Shown here: in pieces, positions 10,005 to 21,739 of the stretch
How the letters are laid out: each line of letters begins with the position of its first letter
How positions within the stretch are numbered: position 1 is the first letter of the stretch
Assembly (NCBI RefSeq): GCF_014805685.1
Contig: NC_060909.1
Location: forward strand, 1,193,792-1,257,791
Direction: 5' to 3'
Length of the DNA: 64,000 bases
From: Silurus meridionalis
Lineage: Eukaryota > Chordata > Actinopteri > Siluriformes > Siluridae
Program-made: the position numbers and the translations under genes
Notes under the pieces: model-generated
Databases searched by the model: none
Told to the model about the DNA's origin: nothing
Seen by the model: only the letters and a program-made list of their open reading frames with translations

Positions 10005-10700
10005 GTAGAATAGAGGGTTGAGTAAAGGATGGAGGGCTGAGTGGAGCAGAGGTAGAGGATGGAGGAGGTCAGTGGTGCAGTGGTAGAGGATGGAGGAGGT
10101 CAGTGGTAGAGGATGGAAGAGGTCAGTGGTGCAGTGGTAGAGGATGGAAGAGGTCAGTGGTGCAGTGGTAGAGGATGGAAGAGGTCAGTGGTAGAGGATG
10201 GAAGAGGTCAGTGGTGCAGTGGTAGAGGATGGAAGAGGTCAGTGGTGCAGTGGTAGAGGATGGAGGAGGTCAGTGGTGCAGTGGTAGAGGATGGAGGAGG
10301 TCAGTGGTAGAGGATGGAAGAGGTCAGTGGTGCAGTGGTAGAGGATGGAAGAGGTCAGTGGTGCAGTGGTAGAGGATGGAGGAGGTCAGTGGTGCAGTGG
10401 TAGAGGATGGAGGAGGTCAGTGGTAGAGGATGGAAGAGGTCAGTGGTGCAGTGGTAGAGGATGGAAGAGGTCAGTGGTGCAGTGGTAGAGGATGGAAGAG
10501 GTCAGTGGAGCAGTGGTAGAGGATGGAAGAGGTCAGTGGAGCAGTGGTAGAGGATGGAGGTCAGTGGTGCAGGGGTAGAGGATGGAGGGTTGAGTGGTGC
10601 AGCGGTAGAGGATGGAGGAGGTTAGTGGTGCAGCGGTAGAGGATGGAGGTCAGTGGTGCAGGGGTAGAGGATGGAGGAGGTCAGTGGAGAGAGTGGTGCG
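10005..10700. repeat. 31/23-bp minisatellite with 116-bp higher-order repeat
   Basis: Two unit types alternate. The long unit (31 bp) runs GTGGTAGAGGATGGAAGAGG then TCAGTGGTGCA. The short unit (23 bp) lacks the last 8 bp. A variant site (GGAGG or GGAAG) marks sub-types. The order long-G, short-G, long-A, long-A (116 bp) recurs: short-G units start at 10080, 10281 and 10397, so 10281 to 10397 is exactly one period and 10080 to 10281 is one period plus 85 bp. The left edge and the end after about 10500 are more degenerate. Strand composition is strongly purine-biased. Confidence 0.95.
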
Positions 10701-11273
10701 GCTGCTGTGTATTTACTAAATAAAGCAGAATGTAATCAGGAAGTGAGGCATTTAAGAGTGAAGAGGATGAGATTTGAACTCCAGCAATGCCTTTGTGAAA
10801 AATTGTTCACGTGCTGGAGAGAGTGAGGCGAGGCGAGGCGAGGCCACTGCGCCTGCTGTGTGGAGTAAACACGGAGAAGTGACGCCTCCTATAAAAGCCT
10901 CTTCCCTCTTCAGCCTGCCTCAGAGTGTTTCCAAGAGCCTCTACTGAAAATGCACTCAGCCCTTTTAATTTACAGTGAGAGTTTATCCGACACGCCACCT
11001 GTCCTCACTCCAACCGAATCGAGGCCCCTCCATCTGTCCCCCCTTTCCTCTGGACGCAGCCAATGGACTCGGAATCTAATTTGGCTTCTGGAGTCTGCGT
11101 AAAAATTTCCCATGCTTCTGCGTTTCCTTTAACAACTATTCCAACCTCACACGCACAAACGTGGCTCGTCTGACTGGCAGCCTGCACATGCCGTTTGATC
11201 ATCTGGCAAAAAGACGCTGAGACGACGAATTCTGTCCAAACACGGCATCATGGGTAACTGGTTTCTGCATAGG

Positions 11274-11277
<4 letters not shown>
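10701..11277. other. Unrecognised DNA
   Basis: A short (GAGGC)n run lies at about 10826-10843. Overlapping frames at 10807-10998 and 11005-11202 have no recognisable domain. Confidence 0.4.

Positions 11278-11310
<33 letters not shown>
11278..11310. repeat. (GT)16 microsatellite
   Basis: GT tract. Confidence 0.95.
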
Positions 11311-11311
<1 letters not shown>

Positions 11312-11420
11312 ACCAACAGGAGGCATCCAGAATGACTGTACAAGAGCTTACTCTCTAAAATCCTCACACACACACAAACGAGATCATAAGACTAAAAACA
11401 CACACATACAAGCGCGTGCA

Positions 11421-11423
<3 letters not shown>

Positions 11424-11452
<29 letters not shown>
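11424..11452. repeat. (AC)14 microsatellite
   Basis: AC tract inside a broader imperfect CA-rich zone, 11365-11460. Confidence 0.93.
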
Positions 11453-11459
<7 letters not shown>

Positions 11460-11933
11460 GCAAAGCTAAACGTTGAGCCCTATCGTATTTCAGTTAGGCC
11501 TGGAGTGGACAGCCAGACGTCCCATTCCTTACAATCTTTACAAAGAACACACTGTCCCTTCAATTCACTCAAACTCAGGCTCCCTGAAATCCCTGTGTGT
11601 GTGCGTGTGTGTGTGTGTTCCCTGAGGGGGTTGGAGGGTCAGGTCTGTTAGGGAAAGGTCATGCGATGCCCTCTGGAGGAGGGATGTGTCAATCGTTTGG
11701 CACTGAAGCACAAATGCACACATAGATGAAAAAAGAAAGAAAAGAAAAAAACCGCAACGATGACACAGGAACGATGGACGTAAGTTCACGTGAAGGCCTC
11801 ATGATCAAATCATCCATTCTTATGAAGAGAGACAAACCATAAAACAACATTCAATAAAAATCATGTTTATCTGCAGCTGCTCTCCGTGAACAATGATGTC
11901 CAGCGTATACTGGATGTAGCTTGGTGGGTATTG

Positions 11934-11935
<2 letters not shown>
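11453..11935. other. Unrecognised DNA
   Basis: An imperfect GT run lies at about 11594-11618. No gene seen. Confidence 0.4.

Positions 11936-11973
<38 letters not shown>
11936..11973. repeat. (GT)19 microsatellite
   Basis: GT tract followed by a short GA run. Confidence 0.95.
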
Positions 11974-11974
<1 letters not shown>

Positions 11975-12118
11975 AGTCAGAGAGAGAGAAATTTGTTTAC
12001 TCAACCGTGTTCACAAGCTTTTTAAAAAGGCAGAATTCGATCAAGATAATATTATGATGAGTAGCGGACATCAAAGAATATCATGAGGTTTGCTCATGAT
12101 CAATCATAGGCCAACCTT

Positions 12119-12119
12119 C

Positions 12120-12156
<37 letters not shown>
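12119..12156. repeat. (CA)19 microsatellite
   Basis: CA tract. Confidence 0.95.
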
Positions 12157-12158
<2 letters not shown>

Positions 12159-12365
12159 CCCATGCTCCATCCACTAAGAGCCTCTATACCCAGAAACTAG
12201 GGTTACACAAGTGCTCTGTTTCTAGATTTGCATACTGAAATATTTTAAGCGGTTATATTTTATAACACAATAACATGACCTGCTGTCTGGAATTCAAATC
12301 ACACCCTCATTTCATCACCTGAAGATAAATTCTAATGTGGTCACATGATCACTAGGTGCAAAGTA

Positions 12366-12700
12366 CAATGTACGGACAAAAGTTTGCAGCCACCTGAAGA
12401 TAAGACTGGTATGTGCTTTATAAACATCCTGTTCCACCTTTAGTCCTCATTTGCTGTTATAAATAACCTCCATGCTTCTGGGAAGATGTTCCACTGGATT
12501 CTGTGGAGATTTGTGGATATTCATTCGTCCAGTAAAGTCAGGTCCTGGTGTAGGTGAGATAAGGAGGCCTGGGGTGCAGTCAGCATTTCCATTCATCACA
12601 ATGGTGTTCAGTAGATTTGATGTCAGGTCTCTATAGCTGTGGGAAGGAACCCTATTTGGCTGGAAAAGTCGAGTGTCCCAATATTTTTGTCCATATAGTG
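12366..12700 (-). mobile_element. Tc1-A copy with both ends, minus strand (335 bp)
   Basis: It is bounded by TA at 12364-12365 and TA at 12701-12702, the Tc1 target-site duplication. The right end, read on the minus strand, is CACTATATGGACAAAAATAT; the left end is the mutated inverted copy CAATGTACGGACAAAAG. Internally it keeps the C-terminal remnant (CTGGGAAGATGTTCCACT on the plus strand) but lacks the block around the second catalytic aspartate. It cannot encode a transposase and would be non-autonomous. The 102-residue ORF on this strand is a chance reading. Confidence 0.88.
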
Positions 12701-12702
12701 TA

Positions 12703-13826
12703 TGGTTGATGTTTGGCAAATACCTGAGAAACGTGTGTGCTGGATGTCTGCACATGCTGGCAAGACTTGCAGTAGCAGATGCATAATTTATCCTTTACAC
12801 AACACCCCCTCTATGTGGAATTTCCTGTTGATAGTTTACTGCTAGAAGAAATTTCTTTTGCAAAATTAACAATAAATATTTTCAACCCAAGCAGAAAGAG
12901 TTAGTATATCACAGAACAACTTTCCCACATCTTCATTCCAAAAACTGAAGCCTTTAACTTATGAGCATCACCGCTGATGCCAATTCCTCAAAAAATGAAG
13001 CCGAACAAGGAAACGGACCAAGAGGTACAAGCTGGAGATGTGGCTGCAGCTATAAGAAGGAATGAGCTGTAAAGTCAGAGGAAGAGTGAACTCGTAGCTT
13101 CACACAACTGAACAGTGTTTCCAGGAACAAAATGCCAGACCTCAGGCCTTGCAACAGGAACCAGAGGGTCATGGGATCAGAGGAAGCCTATCAGCTATGA
13201 GCACAAGGGCAGCATTGAGCCTGGGGAGGAACATGGTGGAAGCTGATCCTCATGTGTGAGTGTGTCGAACAGTTCGCTCTTCTGCTGTTAACACAAAGCT
13301 TCCATTTTGAGCTCTTTTGCGAGACGACCCTCGTGGCTCAGGCTCTACGCAGTCGTTTTTTCCCTTTCGTTCTCGTGAAAGGCGTCTGTTTACAAATGAG
13401 GCCGGATGAAGCGGGATAAGACGAGATGCTTCCTTAGTCATTAAAGCTGTAGACATGAGCAGACACACACAGCAACATGCTTGCTAACACTTCCAAAATT
13501 AGGTCAGTGCAGCTTGACTCTGCCGGCCGTCTCCCACAGTTTGACGATAGCGTCTGCCCTCTTGGGCCCCGCAGCGGCCTTCCCCCTGTACACGAGGGGC
13601 CCGTTTTAGTGCGCTCTTTCTTTCACTCACACACACACTCATACACACAGATTCCCAGTAGAGGAGGATTGCATAACAGAAGAAGGGGTGTGGGGCCTCA
13701 GCCTGTTCTGGGGGAAACAAAGACAGAGCCAGAACCTGCTTTTCTCCAAGCAGAAGGCCTCATTCATATGCAGATCTTCAACCATGTGTGCACAGAGAGT
13801 GCAGGGGTCTGCCTGCTCTGGAACCA

Positions 13827-13829
<3 letters not shown>
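12703..13829. other. Unrecognised unique DNA
   Basis: A 1.1-kb repeat-poor stretch. Frames at 13250-13468, 13477-13884 and 13499-13720 overlap on both strands with no convincing domain. Confidence 0.4.

Positions 13830-13877
<48 letters not shown>
13830..13877. repeat. (CA)24 microsatellite
   Basis: Perfect tract. Confidence 0.96.
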
Positions 13878-13879
<2 letters not shown>

Positions 13880-14102
13880 ACTGAGTAATTGAACAATCAA
13901 GCAAAAAAAAAAAAGAAAGAAAAGAAAAAAAAAATTACATATCTGAAACATGGCTGTGTTTACATGCTTAACGCAGAAGTAGACGTTTTTTTTATTTCAC
14001 AGAAAGAAGGAAAGATTGGAGAATGATTTTTCCACCTTTGATTCACTTTTTTTTTTTTTTTTTATATACCCACCTTAATCGAGAAGTAGTTCTAGAACCA
14101 GA
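13878..14102. other. A-tract and T-tract rich spacer
   Basis: A-rich 13902-13934 and a T-run at about 14049-14063. No gene. Confidence 0.6.
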
Positions 14103-14990
14103 ACCTTGTAACAACGTAAAACACAAGCCTCTCCAACAAACACTAATGTTTAACACTCTCTACTGAAAATATACAGACCATCAAACACCACCTTTCATCA
14201 CCAATGACACGAACATAAACCAATAACCGCCACCACCACCTTCTCCATCAAAAACCCTCCGGCTCCAAACATCCATCAAACTTCAGTACATAAACATAGT
14301 GATGTTCTCCGTTAACAAAGAACAATAAATGCACTTTAAACATTAAAATCCAGCATACACACTCAAATTCCAAATTACCTGTATAAAATATAGCATACAT
14401 CATATTTCAATATTCCAAACCAATAATCCAAACTACACCATTAAATTCAAACATTCTCTGTCCAAAATCCAGCATACACCCTCAAATTCAAATATTGAGT
14501 ACAAAATTCCTAATACACCATCAAATTCCAAAATGCCCTTGTCCAAGATTTAGCATACACACTCAAATTCCAAAACCCCCAGGCCAAAATCCAGAATACA
14601 TGCTTAAATTCCAACATTCCGCATCAAAAATCAGCACACAGTTGCAACATTCCCTGTCACACACTTCAATATATCTTAACACAAAAAATAAATATTCCGA
14701 CATTACTAAACCCACGCCGACATTCCCAATCCAAGAGCAACATTGGCAATCCCACACACTGACTTGCAAATCACACGCCATCATTCCCAAAATCACACCA
14801 TCATTCCCAAAATCACACCATCATTCCTATTCACACACACACTGACATTCCCTATTACATATCAACATTCCCAATCTCACACACACAAATTCCAACATTA
14901 CCAATCACATGACCGTAAAAAAACAACAATATCTATAGAACATAACTATATATTCACCAAGTGTACATGAACATTGGAAATGTCCAACAG
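14103..14990. repeat. G-poor region with degenerate ~40-bp tandem units
   Basis: The plus strand is strikingly poor in G. From about 14345 to 14625 the word AAAATCCAGCATACACACTC and its variants recur at about 14345, 14385, 14425, 14464, 14503, 14545 and 14585, a period of 38-42 bp. Further on, a 20-bp unit CACACCATCATTCCCAAAAT repeats about three times (14775-14830). The ORFs here read through the array. It looks like an old, decayed minisatellite. Confidence 0.8.
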
Positions 14991-15383
14991 CTTGCTTTTC
15001 CACGTTCACGTGTGTATGCAGGTAATACTGTAGGACACTGAGGAGCTTTGGTCTTGGCTTTACACAAACAGAAGTCATTTATTATTGGGGAAGCGCAAAC
15101 CAGACGCCAGATGAGCTGCCTTTTGATATTGAAAGGTGGGTTGTAGAGCAGTGATGGGAAAAGTGAACACAACATTAAAAAACCAAAATAAGAAAACGCA
15201 TGAACGGCAATAAAAGAAGGAGAGATCCTGCAGAACCAGACTCGTTTACAGGCAGCACCTACAGAGGATTAGGAAAAGCCCAGTGCAGCCTTGTGCTTTT
15301 TTCATTGGAGGACAAAAGCGAATGAAAAGAAACCTAAGCCTCCTGCATGCTATCTTTAATGCATGTAGAAAGCAGAGCAGCCA

Positions 15384-15385
<2 letters not shown>
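14991..15385. other. Unrecognised DNA
   Basis: No known repeat or gene. Contains CACGTG at about 15008. Confidence 0.4.

Positions 15386-15458
<73 letters not shown>
15386..15458. repeat. (AC)36 microsatellite
   Basis: AC tract of 73 bp. Confidence 0.97.
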
Positions 15459-15461
<3 letters not shown>

Positions 15462-17080
15462 TTCTGAAGTCTCCTTTATGAAGAGGGACCCTAGGGGGGT
15501 GGGGGGATGTAGGGGCGGGATCGAAGGATGTGCTGACGTACAACATCCCCTAAAGCTTGCATCGTGAAAGAAAGAGAAGGTACTGGGCCTTCAAGCTGTC
15601 CTCATTTTGAGACTTTTAAGCAAAGCCAACAAGTCTGTGAGCAATCTCCCTCCTGCGAGTGTGCAAAAAAAAACAAAAAGCAGAACAGGAGTCGAAGTGA
15701 CTGACAGACAGGCTCCTGCTTCCACATAGCCAAGTGTTGACGTTACTTCTGTATACGTGAGAAATAGGAATGGGAGATGAAAGGGAGAGAAAGAAAGACA
15801 GAATGAGAAAAGAAGGGTCATACCAGGAAAGTGATCATCTCCTGATTGATGGAGTAAAACCCCCATCCCCCCACACACACACCCACACCCCAAATCTAAT
15901 ATCAGTGCTGCATTTCAGCTACGGAAAGGAGAAACAGAGAAGACTCCGCCTCCACGTCCTCGTTCACGCTCTGCAGGAAGAAATCTCATGCGAGCGATTT
16001 TGTCTGAAAGGAGTGAAAGGAGAGAAGCTAGGCCGCTCATTAACACGAGCAAAACACACCATGGCTCGGCTCGGACAAAAACACGCTGGAGGGACGCGAA
16101 GCTACAAGGCACAGTATACCTAAGAAGGATATAAGCGATACTGCCTTCGAAGTCATGGGGAGAAAAGAATCAGGAGGCGTTTTCCACAGTCATGTGTGTA
16201 ACTTCAACGTGGGATTACATGAAAAAAAAAAACAATAAGGTGATACGTTAGACTACTACACAGTATCAATAGTCTGATTTCAACGAATGCTTCAAACGAT
16301 TCAAAGCACAAAGCCAGATAAAATGCAGAGTAACGCTTGGACAAGCCTGAGCCCCAGACTTGCAATAACAGGAAAGCCTGAAGAGCTCGGTGTGCAGCGA
16401 GATGTTTGTGTGTGCTGCCTTTAATCAATATCCTCTGTGGAGGTCTTTAAACTTCCTTTTGAAGAAGGCGAGACCCAGGTCTGGTTTCCTAATCAAGCTC
16501 TCGCCCCTCCCCCTCTTTTTCCTTTCCGATACAATGGAGGGGTACCGCGGTGTGGAGGTTGTGAAAGAACTTGGACAGAAACAGAAAGGTGGAAAAACAA
16601 TACGAGTGACGCTAAAGGAATATTTACTGTCGGTTTTCGGCTGAAGGGGAAAAACTCCAGGTCGGGTCGAATGTGTTCCTGAAGAGGCGAGTGATTTCTG
16701 CCGCCGCTCGGTTTACACCCGGAGCACAGTTAAAAGAGGGAAGGTGGGAAAAGGAGGGATGGTGAAAGCAAAAATAAATAAAAAATAGACTGCATTGATC
16801 AGACATGTGGAGAGCACTAAACAAACCCTGCATGATCGAGCAGCAGCACGACGGCGCAGTTATCGATGGCTTGAAAAATAGAGCGTTTAAAGCGAGCGTT
16901 TCAGCCAAATCACGTTATTAATGCTACAGTGCAGGAGAGCGATTAGCCTAGCATGCTTAAGGCCACATTAGCCCACATTCAGTTCTCTGGTGCGAAGGAG
17001 CTCCCTTCTCTCTGTACTCTTTGGTTTGTGCTGTGTCACCACGAATGGCGCCAGAAGCTGGACTGAGCATGCGTGCTTAT
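15459..17080. other. Unrecognised unique DNA
   Basis: 1.6 kb without recognisable repeats apart from short CA and A runs (15873-15890, 16219-16230). Frames up to 117 residues overlap on both strands and show no motif. Confidence 0.4.
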
Positions 17081-17084
17081 CTCA

Positions 17085-17160
<76 letters not shown>
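17081..17160. repeat. Compound (CT)n-(CA)n microsatellite
   Basis: CT tract to 17110, then CA tract to 17160. Confidence 0.97.
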
Positions 17161-17162
<2 letters not shown>

Positions 17163-17473
17163 GCAGAGCTATGGAAAAATTTTGCAGCTAAAGAGATAAC
17201 CACAATTTGTTGGACAACAGTTTTAAAGCGCACACCTGAAAAGCGACAAATGCTCCAGTAATGACGTTCTGAAGCAGAGTCGAATCAAACAGTAATACAT
17301 AAGGCCGTCTGCTGAGATCTTGCCGTCTAGTCGATTTCTCAAAGTTCTGGAGAAAAATGGCAGTGAAGAAAATAGAAAATAAATAAAAAACCTGCCTCAG
17401 CGTGAGAGAGACTGCAATAAGTCCAAAGTTATCTGTAAACAATCCAAACTCAAATATTTGTATTTCTGACTTG

Positions 17474-17900
17474 CACTATACGGGAAAAAAGTATTGGGAC
17501 ACACTGACTTCTCCAGCCCTATGTGTTTTTTCCCCAAACTGTCCTGGAGGCACACAATTGTATTGGACTTCTTTGGAAGCAGAAGCATGAACTTGCCCTT
17601 GACTTGAACTAGGAGACCCAAACCTGTTCCAGCATGACACAAAGCCAACTCTATGAAGCTCTGCTTTACATGGGTGGATTGGAAGATCTCCTGCTCCAAT
17701 TAAACACCTTTGGGGAGAATGTGAATGCTGGCTGCACCCCAGGCCTCCTCACCTCACCTAAATCACTACCTGATGTTACTAACACGCTCAAAATTTAGTG
17801 GGACGTCTTCCCAGAAGAGTGGAGGTTATAATGTGGAATGGGTTGTTATACCATCTAATCATATGCTCACGTGTAAACAAAAGCGTTTGTCCACATAGTG
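17474..17900 (+). mobile_element. Tc1-A copy with both ends, plus strand (427 bp)
   Basis: The left end CACTATACGGGAAAAAAGTA and right end GTTTGTCCACATAGTG are the family's inverted termini. TA follows at 17901-17902, and the left flank is TG, probably a mutated TA. The order inside is CCAGCATGACACAAAGCC, GTGGATTGGAAGATCTCCTG, GCACCCCAGGCCTCCTCACC, then GACGTCTTCCCAGAAGAGTG. The Tc1 C-terminus signature V-x-x-L-P-R-R-V-E is still readable near 17798-17824. Stops and indels rule out function. Confidence 0.9.
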
Positions 17901-17902
17901 TA

Positions 17903-18351
17903 TATTTTATTTATGAACCGTGTATGAAGAATTCGCAGCATAATAGTCATGTTTAAAGTCGGACACTGACGCGTCCTGGTCAGAGACATGACGAGGCCTT
18001 CGCGGCAGGACACGGTTTACCGGAGGTGATGATAATCGATGCTGGTGCAAAGTGCAAAACAAAACAGGATGATGCTAGAGCAGAGAAATATTCAGAAAGG
18101 AGCAGGACGTCTGCCCCGCCCCTTTTCTCTCCCGAGACACAAGAAAGCTCGTATTACATGAGGTCGATACTGCAGCCGCTTAATAAGGACGAGCGACTGC
18201 ACGGGTTTCTCGGGTCTGAAGAGCCGCTCTGCTGAATTAGTTTAATGTAATCCCAATCCTGCTGCGTGGACGAGCGAGAAGCAGCAGAACGGACACAAAT
18301 AACAGACAACCTAATGACTGGCTTTTGCTTTACAAGCTTTCCATGGGGGAG

Positions 18352-18353
<2 letters not shown>
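17903..18353. other. Unrecognised DNA
   Basis: No gene or repeat recognised. Confidence 0.4.

Positions 18354-18393
<40 letters not shown>
18354..18393. repeat. (GT)20 microsatellite
   Basis: GT tract. Confidence 0.95.
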
Positions 18394-18396
<3 letters not shown>

Positions 18397-18711
18397 ACGC
18401 AAGCGCGCTAACTCTAAAGAGACGCTGTGAATTATTGATGGCAGAGACAGCAGGCCAGACTGCAGCTCGCTAATGCACAGGAGCTCATAAAGGAGGATGG
18501 ATAACGTTACACATGACATCATCACCGGGCAGAAGCCTAAAGCGGAGTCGAGACGAGTCTCACTGCCACTCCCATCCCGTTAACAGCAGCCCATACACAA
18601 AGACAAACAAAACGCAGACAAAACACACTGACACGAGGCATCAACAACAAAAAAAGAAAGCTTGGGCCCAAACTACATATTCGTATGAAGCTTTCATATA
18701 TGAATTAACCA

Positions 18712-18775
18712 CACAAACATATCTCCCCTATTCACACCTGAACTTCCAGCCAATCACAATCCACAAAAGAGAGAC
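18712..18775 (+). repeat. R2 dispersed repeat, partial copy
   Basis: The segment ATTCACACCTGAACTTCCAG followed by CCAATCACAATCCA is shared with the 3-prime half of the repeats at 23371 and 42949. Only this ~60-bp part is present. Confidence 0.6.
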
Positions 18776-19116
18776 AGGAGAGGAGGAAAAAAAAAAAAAG
18801 GGAGCAGGATGCAAAAAATAATAGAAGAGACAGAAAAGATATGGCAGGGGAAAAGTATGAAGTGCAGTTTCTCCACTTTCATAGAACTCCGATGGGAAAA
18901 GGATGGCGGGAGAAAAAAGAGGAGTGACGAAGTAAAAGGAGAGAAAACCTGAGTGTCCTGTGTGTGCAGCTCTGAAGGCCACTGGGTTTCTGTCAGCTAT
19001 TCAGCTAGAGCATAAAAGAGCATCACACCCACAAAAGCAACAGCCGCAGCACACAGATGAGTGTGACTGAGGGGCCGGCGATGGGGGACACGCACGTGGG
19101 TTTTTATTAAAAATAG

Positions 19117-19118
<2 letters not shown>
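18776..19118. other. Unrecognised DNA
   Basis: Purine-rich with an A-tract near 18787-18799. No gene seen. Confidence 0.4.

Positions 19119-19176
<58 letters not shown>
19119..19176. repeat. (AC)29 microsatellite
   Basis: AC tract. Confidence 0.96.
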
Positions 19177-19178
<2 letters not shown>

Positions 19179-20185
19179 ATCTATGCAAACCAAAAAAACC
19201 CAATAAATTAGGCGAAATGTAATAACCAGGCAGATGTGCGTTGTGGAATCGGTGGTGACTCGGAGCGAATTAAAAGCCTTTATAGTACGAGAAACTAAGT
19301 AGCGTCATTGCTTGGTTAATTACCCGTCCGCACCTGAACTGTCAATCAACATCCTGTTTATCCAGGAGATTCAGGGTTTAGTCCTGTATCCCCTCCTCTA
19401 CACGTCTCTATGTTCACGTGAAACGTGAGCAACATCAATCGGATAGACATGCGATAGTAACAACCAATAAAAAGCTTCGATAACGTTGTGCTGCATCAGT
19501 TTTATTTCACTTATAACAAAAAGAATTTCCGAAAATTTGGAATAAGGAAGACGTCTTTAAAAGCTGCGGTTTTATAATTTAATGTTTATATTTTATTTCT
19601 TGCATCCGATGATATAAAATTATGATGTCTGAAAGGTTTCTATGCCTCATCGTCTTGTAGTCTGAGAGCTGACGATTAGCTGTGTGGCAGGGTGTAGGTT
19701 AAACAGAGCACGCTATTGCAGCCTGTGTATGGCTGGGCCCTCCCTCTCACTCTCTCTCTCTTTATCCATCCCCCTCTCTCTCTTTCTCCCCCCCCCTCAC
19801 TGCAGCAGCGCAGATGGTAGCTGTGTGACCTCGCCGTTCCTGCCTCCTTGTTTTGATCCTGCGGTCCTGATTGTTCAGGCTAATCCCACCCTCCCTGAGT
19901 CCTTGGCTCCGAGCCAGGACTGTTATTAAGCACACAAAGCCTTTTCATTCCAGCTACCGTCATCGCCGCTGCCTCCTACCCCCCCAACTGCCCCCCTCCC
20001 TCTACACCAACCCCGCCCTCCATCCTTCTCTCTCTCTAGCACTCCTCTTTTCCTTTCTTGCGTTGTCTCTTTTGCTTCAGCCTTTGCGGCTTCCCGCATC
20101 TGGGCCTGATCGTACAAGCCATTACTTTTCCGTTTTTTTCCTTCCCCTTTCTTCCTGTGTGAGCCTTTGTTTCCCCTCAGACTCT
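19177..20185. other. Unique DNA with pyrimidine-rich tracts
   Basis: Pyrimidine runs lie at about 19738-19800 and 19972-20060. The frames at 19684-20227 (plus) and 19926-20249 (minus) are readings of these tracts. No gene is supported. Confidence 0.45.
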
Positions 20186-20760
20186 CACGTGACGAGGCAT
20201 GCACGTGATCACGTGTGCGGGTGGTGAGAGAAAAAAAAAACAAAAACAAACAGAAAAAACCCTACATGTCCATGACATTTGGCATAGAAATTAATGTGCG
20301 TTATAACACACAAATGTTTAATTTTCATCCTTATTATTTCCTCTCTCTGGTTTTATTTTTAAAGATAAAGTCGAGAGCTGCTCAAACCTGGTCACACTCA
20401 GGCATGTTGCTAGGCAACCAACACAAGCCACACTGCAGGTGTGTGTGTACGTGTGTGTTTGTGTGCGCATCTTGGCAGGCCTTGAGCCTTGTCCCTTTTC
20501 ATCTCGAACACGTCCGTGTACCTCCAGCCACACACACACACACACACACACCATCCTGTATGCACTGTACACTGCAGCAGGTCGGTCTAGGCAGAGATTA
20601 CAGAGCTACCAGCACAACATCCCAAATTTGCTCTGAATTCTTTCTGCATCAGCATGGCGTTATTGTTACACGCTTGCTTGTAATCTCATCGCACGTGGTG
20701 CACCGGGCACGTCAATTTGGCACGTGACAACTCGACCCTATGCTTTGGTTGCCTAGAAAC
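20186..20760. promoter_or_regulatory. Cluster of CACGTG E-boxes and RFX X-boxes
   Basis: CACGTG occurs at 20186, 20202, 20210, 20692 and 20721, three of them within 30 bp. Two RFX X-box-like palindromes are interleaved: GTTGCTAGGCAAC (20406-20418) and GTTGCCTAGAAAC (20748-20760). E-boxes of this type are bound by USF, MYC/MAX or MiT/TFE factors, and X-boxes by RFX factors. A (CA)12 tract sits at 20529-20552. The clustering is seen directly; a regulatory role is inference. Confidence 0.4.
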
Positions 20761-20814
20761 CATTCGTATTATACATAAAAGGGTCTATAATATAAAATAT
20801 ACTTTTATTAGAGA

Positions 20815-20920
20815 GGCGTGTGTGAGTGTGTGTGAGTGTGAGAGAGAGAGAGACAGAGACACAGAGACAGAGAGCGAGAGAGCGAGACACACAGAGACAG
20901 AGAGCGAGAGAGAGCGAGAA
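20815..20920. repeat. GT/GA-rich simple repeat
   Basis: Imperfect GTGTGAGTGTG leading into GAGAGACAGAGACAC-type units. Confidence 0.9.
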
Positions 20921-21269
20921 GCCCTCTCACTGCTGTATTTTGGAAGAGGGGAGGTGAAAACACGGCCGGTAATGACCCGAGCTGCGGTGTTTGTGGTGTT
21001 TGTTAAGCCGGAGTTCGATCTGTTTCGGATACTGTGCGATCCGATTGGATGTCGTGGAATTCGTTAAAACCTTTCAATAACACGCTGACGTCCTGTTCCG
21101 GAAATAAATAAATATATAAATCAACAAATCAATCAGAACTCATGAGCATTTTAAATACGGAGAGGTAAATATAAAAATAAATACAAAATCCCCACAATGC
21201 ACCGAAACATCAGCAGGGGCACATCGACATGACAAAACATCAGTGAACAGAATAAAATTAATAGACGTT

Positions 21270-21445
21270 GTTGTAGTACTAACTGTGCTAGTTACATTAA
21301 TGGCAGCAGTAGTGGAAATAATTTCTTTTCAGCACTAGTAGTGGTGATTTTAGTAGTAATGGCAGTAGTTCAGTATTAGTAACAACAAAATGAAAGAGTA
21401 CCAGTAGTAATAGTAGCATTATTAGTAGTAATATTAGTATAGTAA
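21270..21445. repeat. Degenerate AGT-rich trinucleotide region
   Basis: Many AGTAGT, TAGTAGTAAT and GCAGTAGT words across about 175 bp suggest a decayed trinucleotide tract. Confidence 0.7.
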
Positions 21446-21671
21446 ATGATTATTGAGATGAATGTAATGATTATAGAGTAGGAGCAGCGGGATTAAGACC
21501 TTCACAGACTGCGCTGGGTTCTGATCCTGGACCAACAGTGTCGTAAATAATCTAACAGTAAGAGCAGGTCAGGAGTTCAGTCCTGGTTATTAGAGAAATA
21601 AATACAGGTGACTATAGCAGTGTTCACATATGAGTCACTTTTCCACTATACTGTAAAGAATAATGAACACG
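21446..21671. other. Unrecognised DNA
   Basis: Nothing identified. Confidence 0.4.

Positions 21672-21737
<66 letters not shown>
21672..21737. repeat. (CA)33 microsatellite
   Basis: CA tract of 66 bp. Confidence 0.97.

Positions 21738-21739
<2 letters not shown>

Noticed and set aside
10005..10700. Coding repeat protein in the minisatellite
   Set aside because: Units of 31 and 23 bp are not multiples of three, so no frame is maintained.
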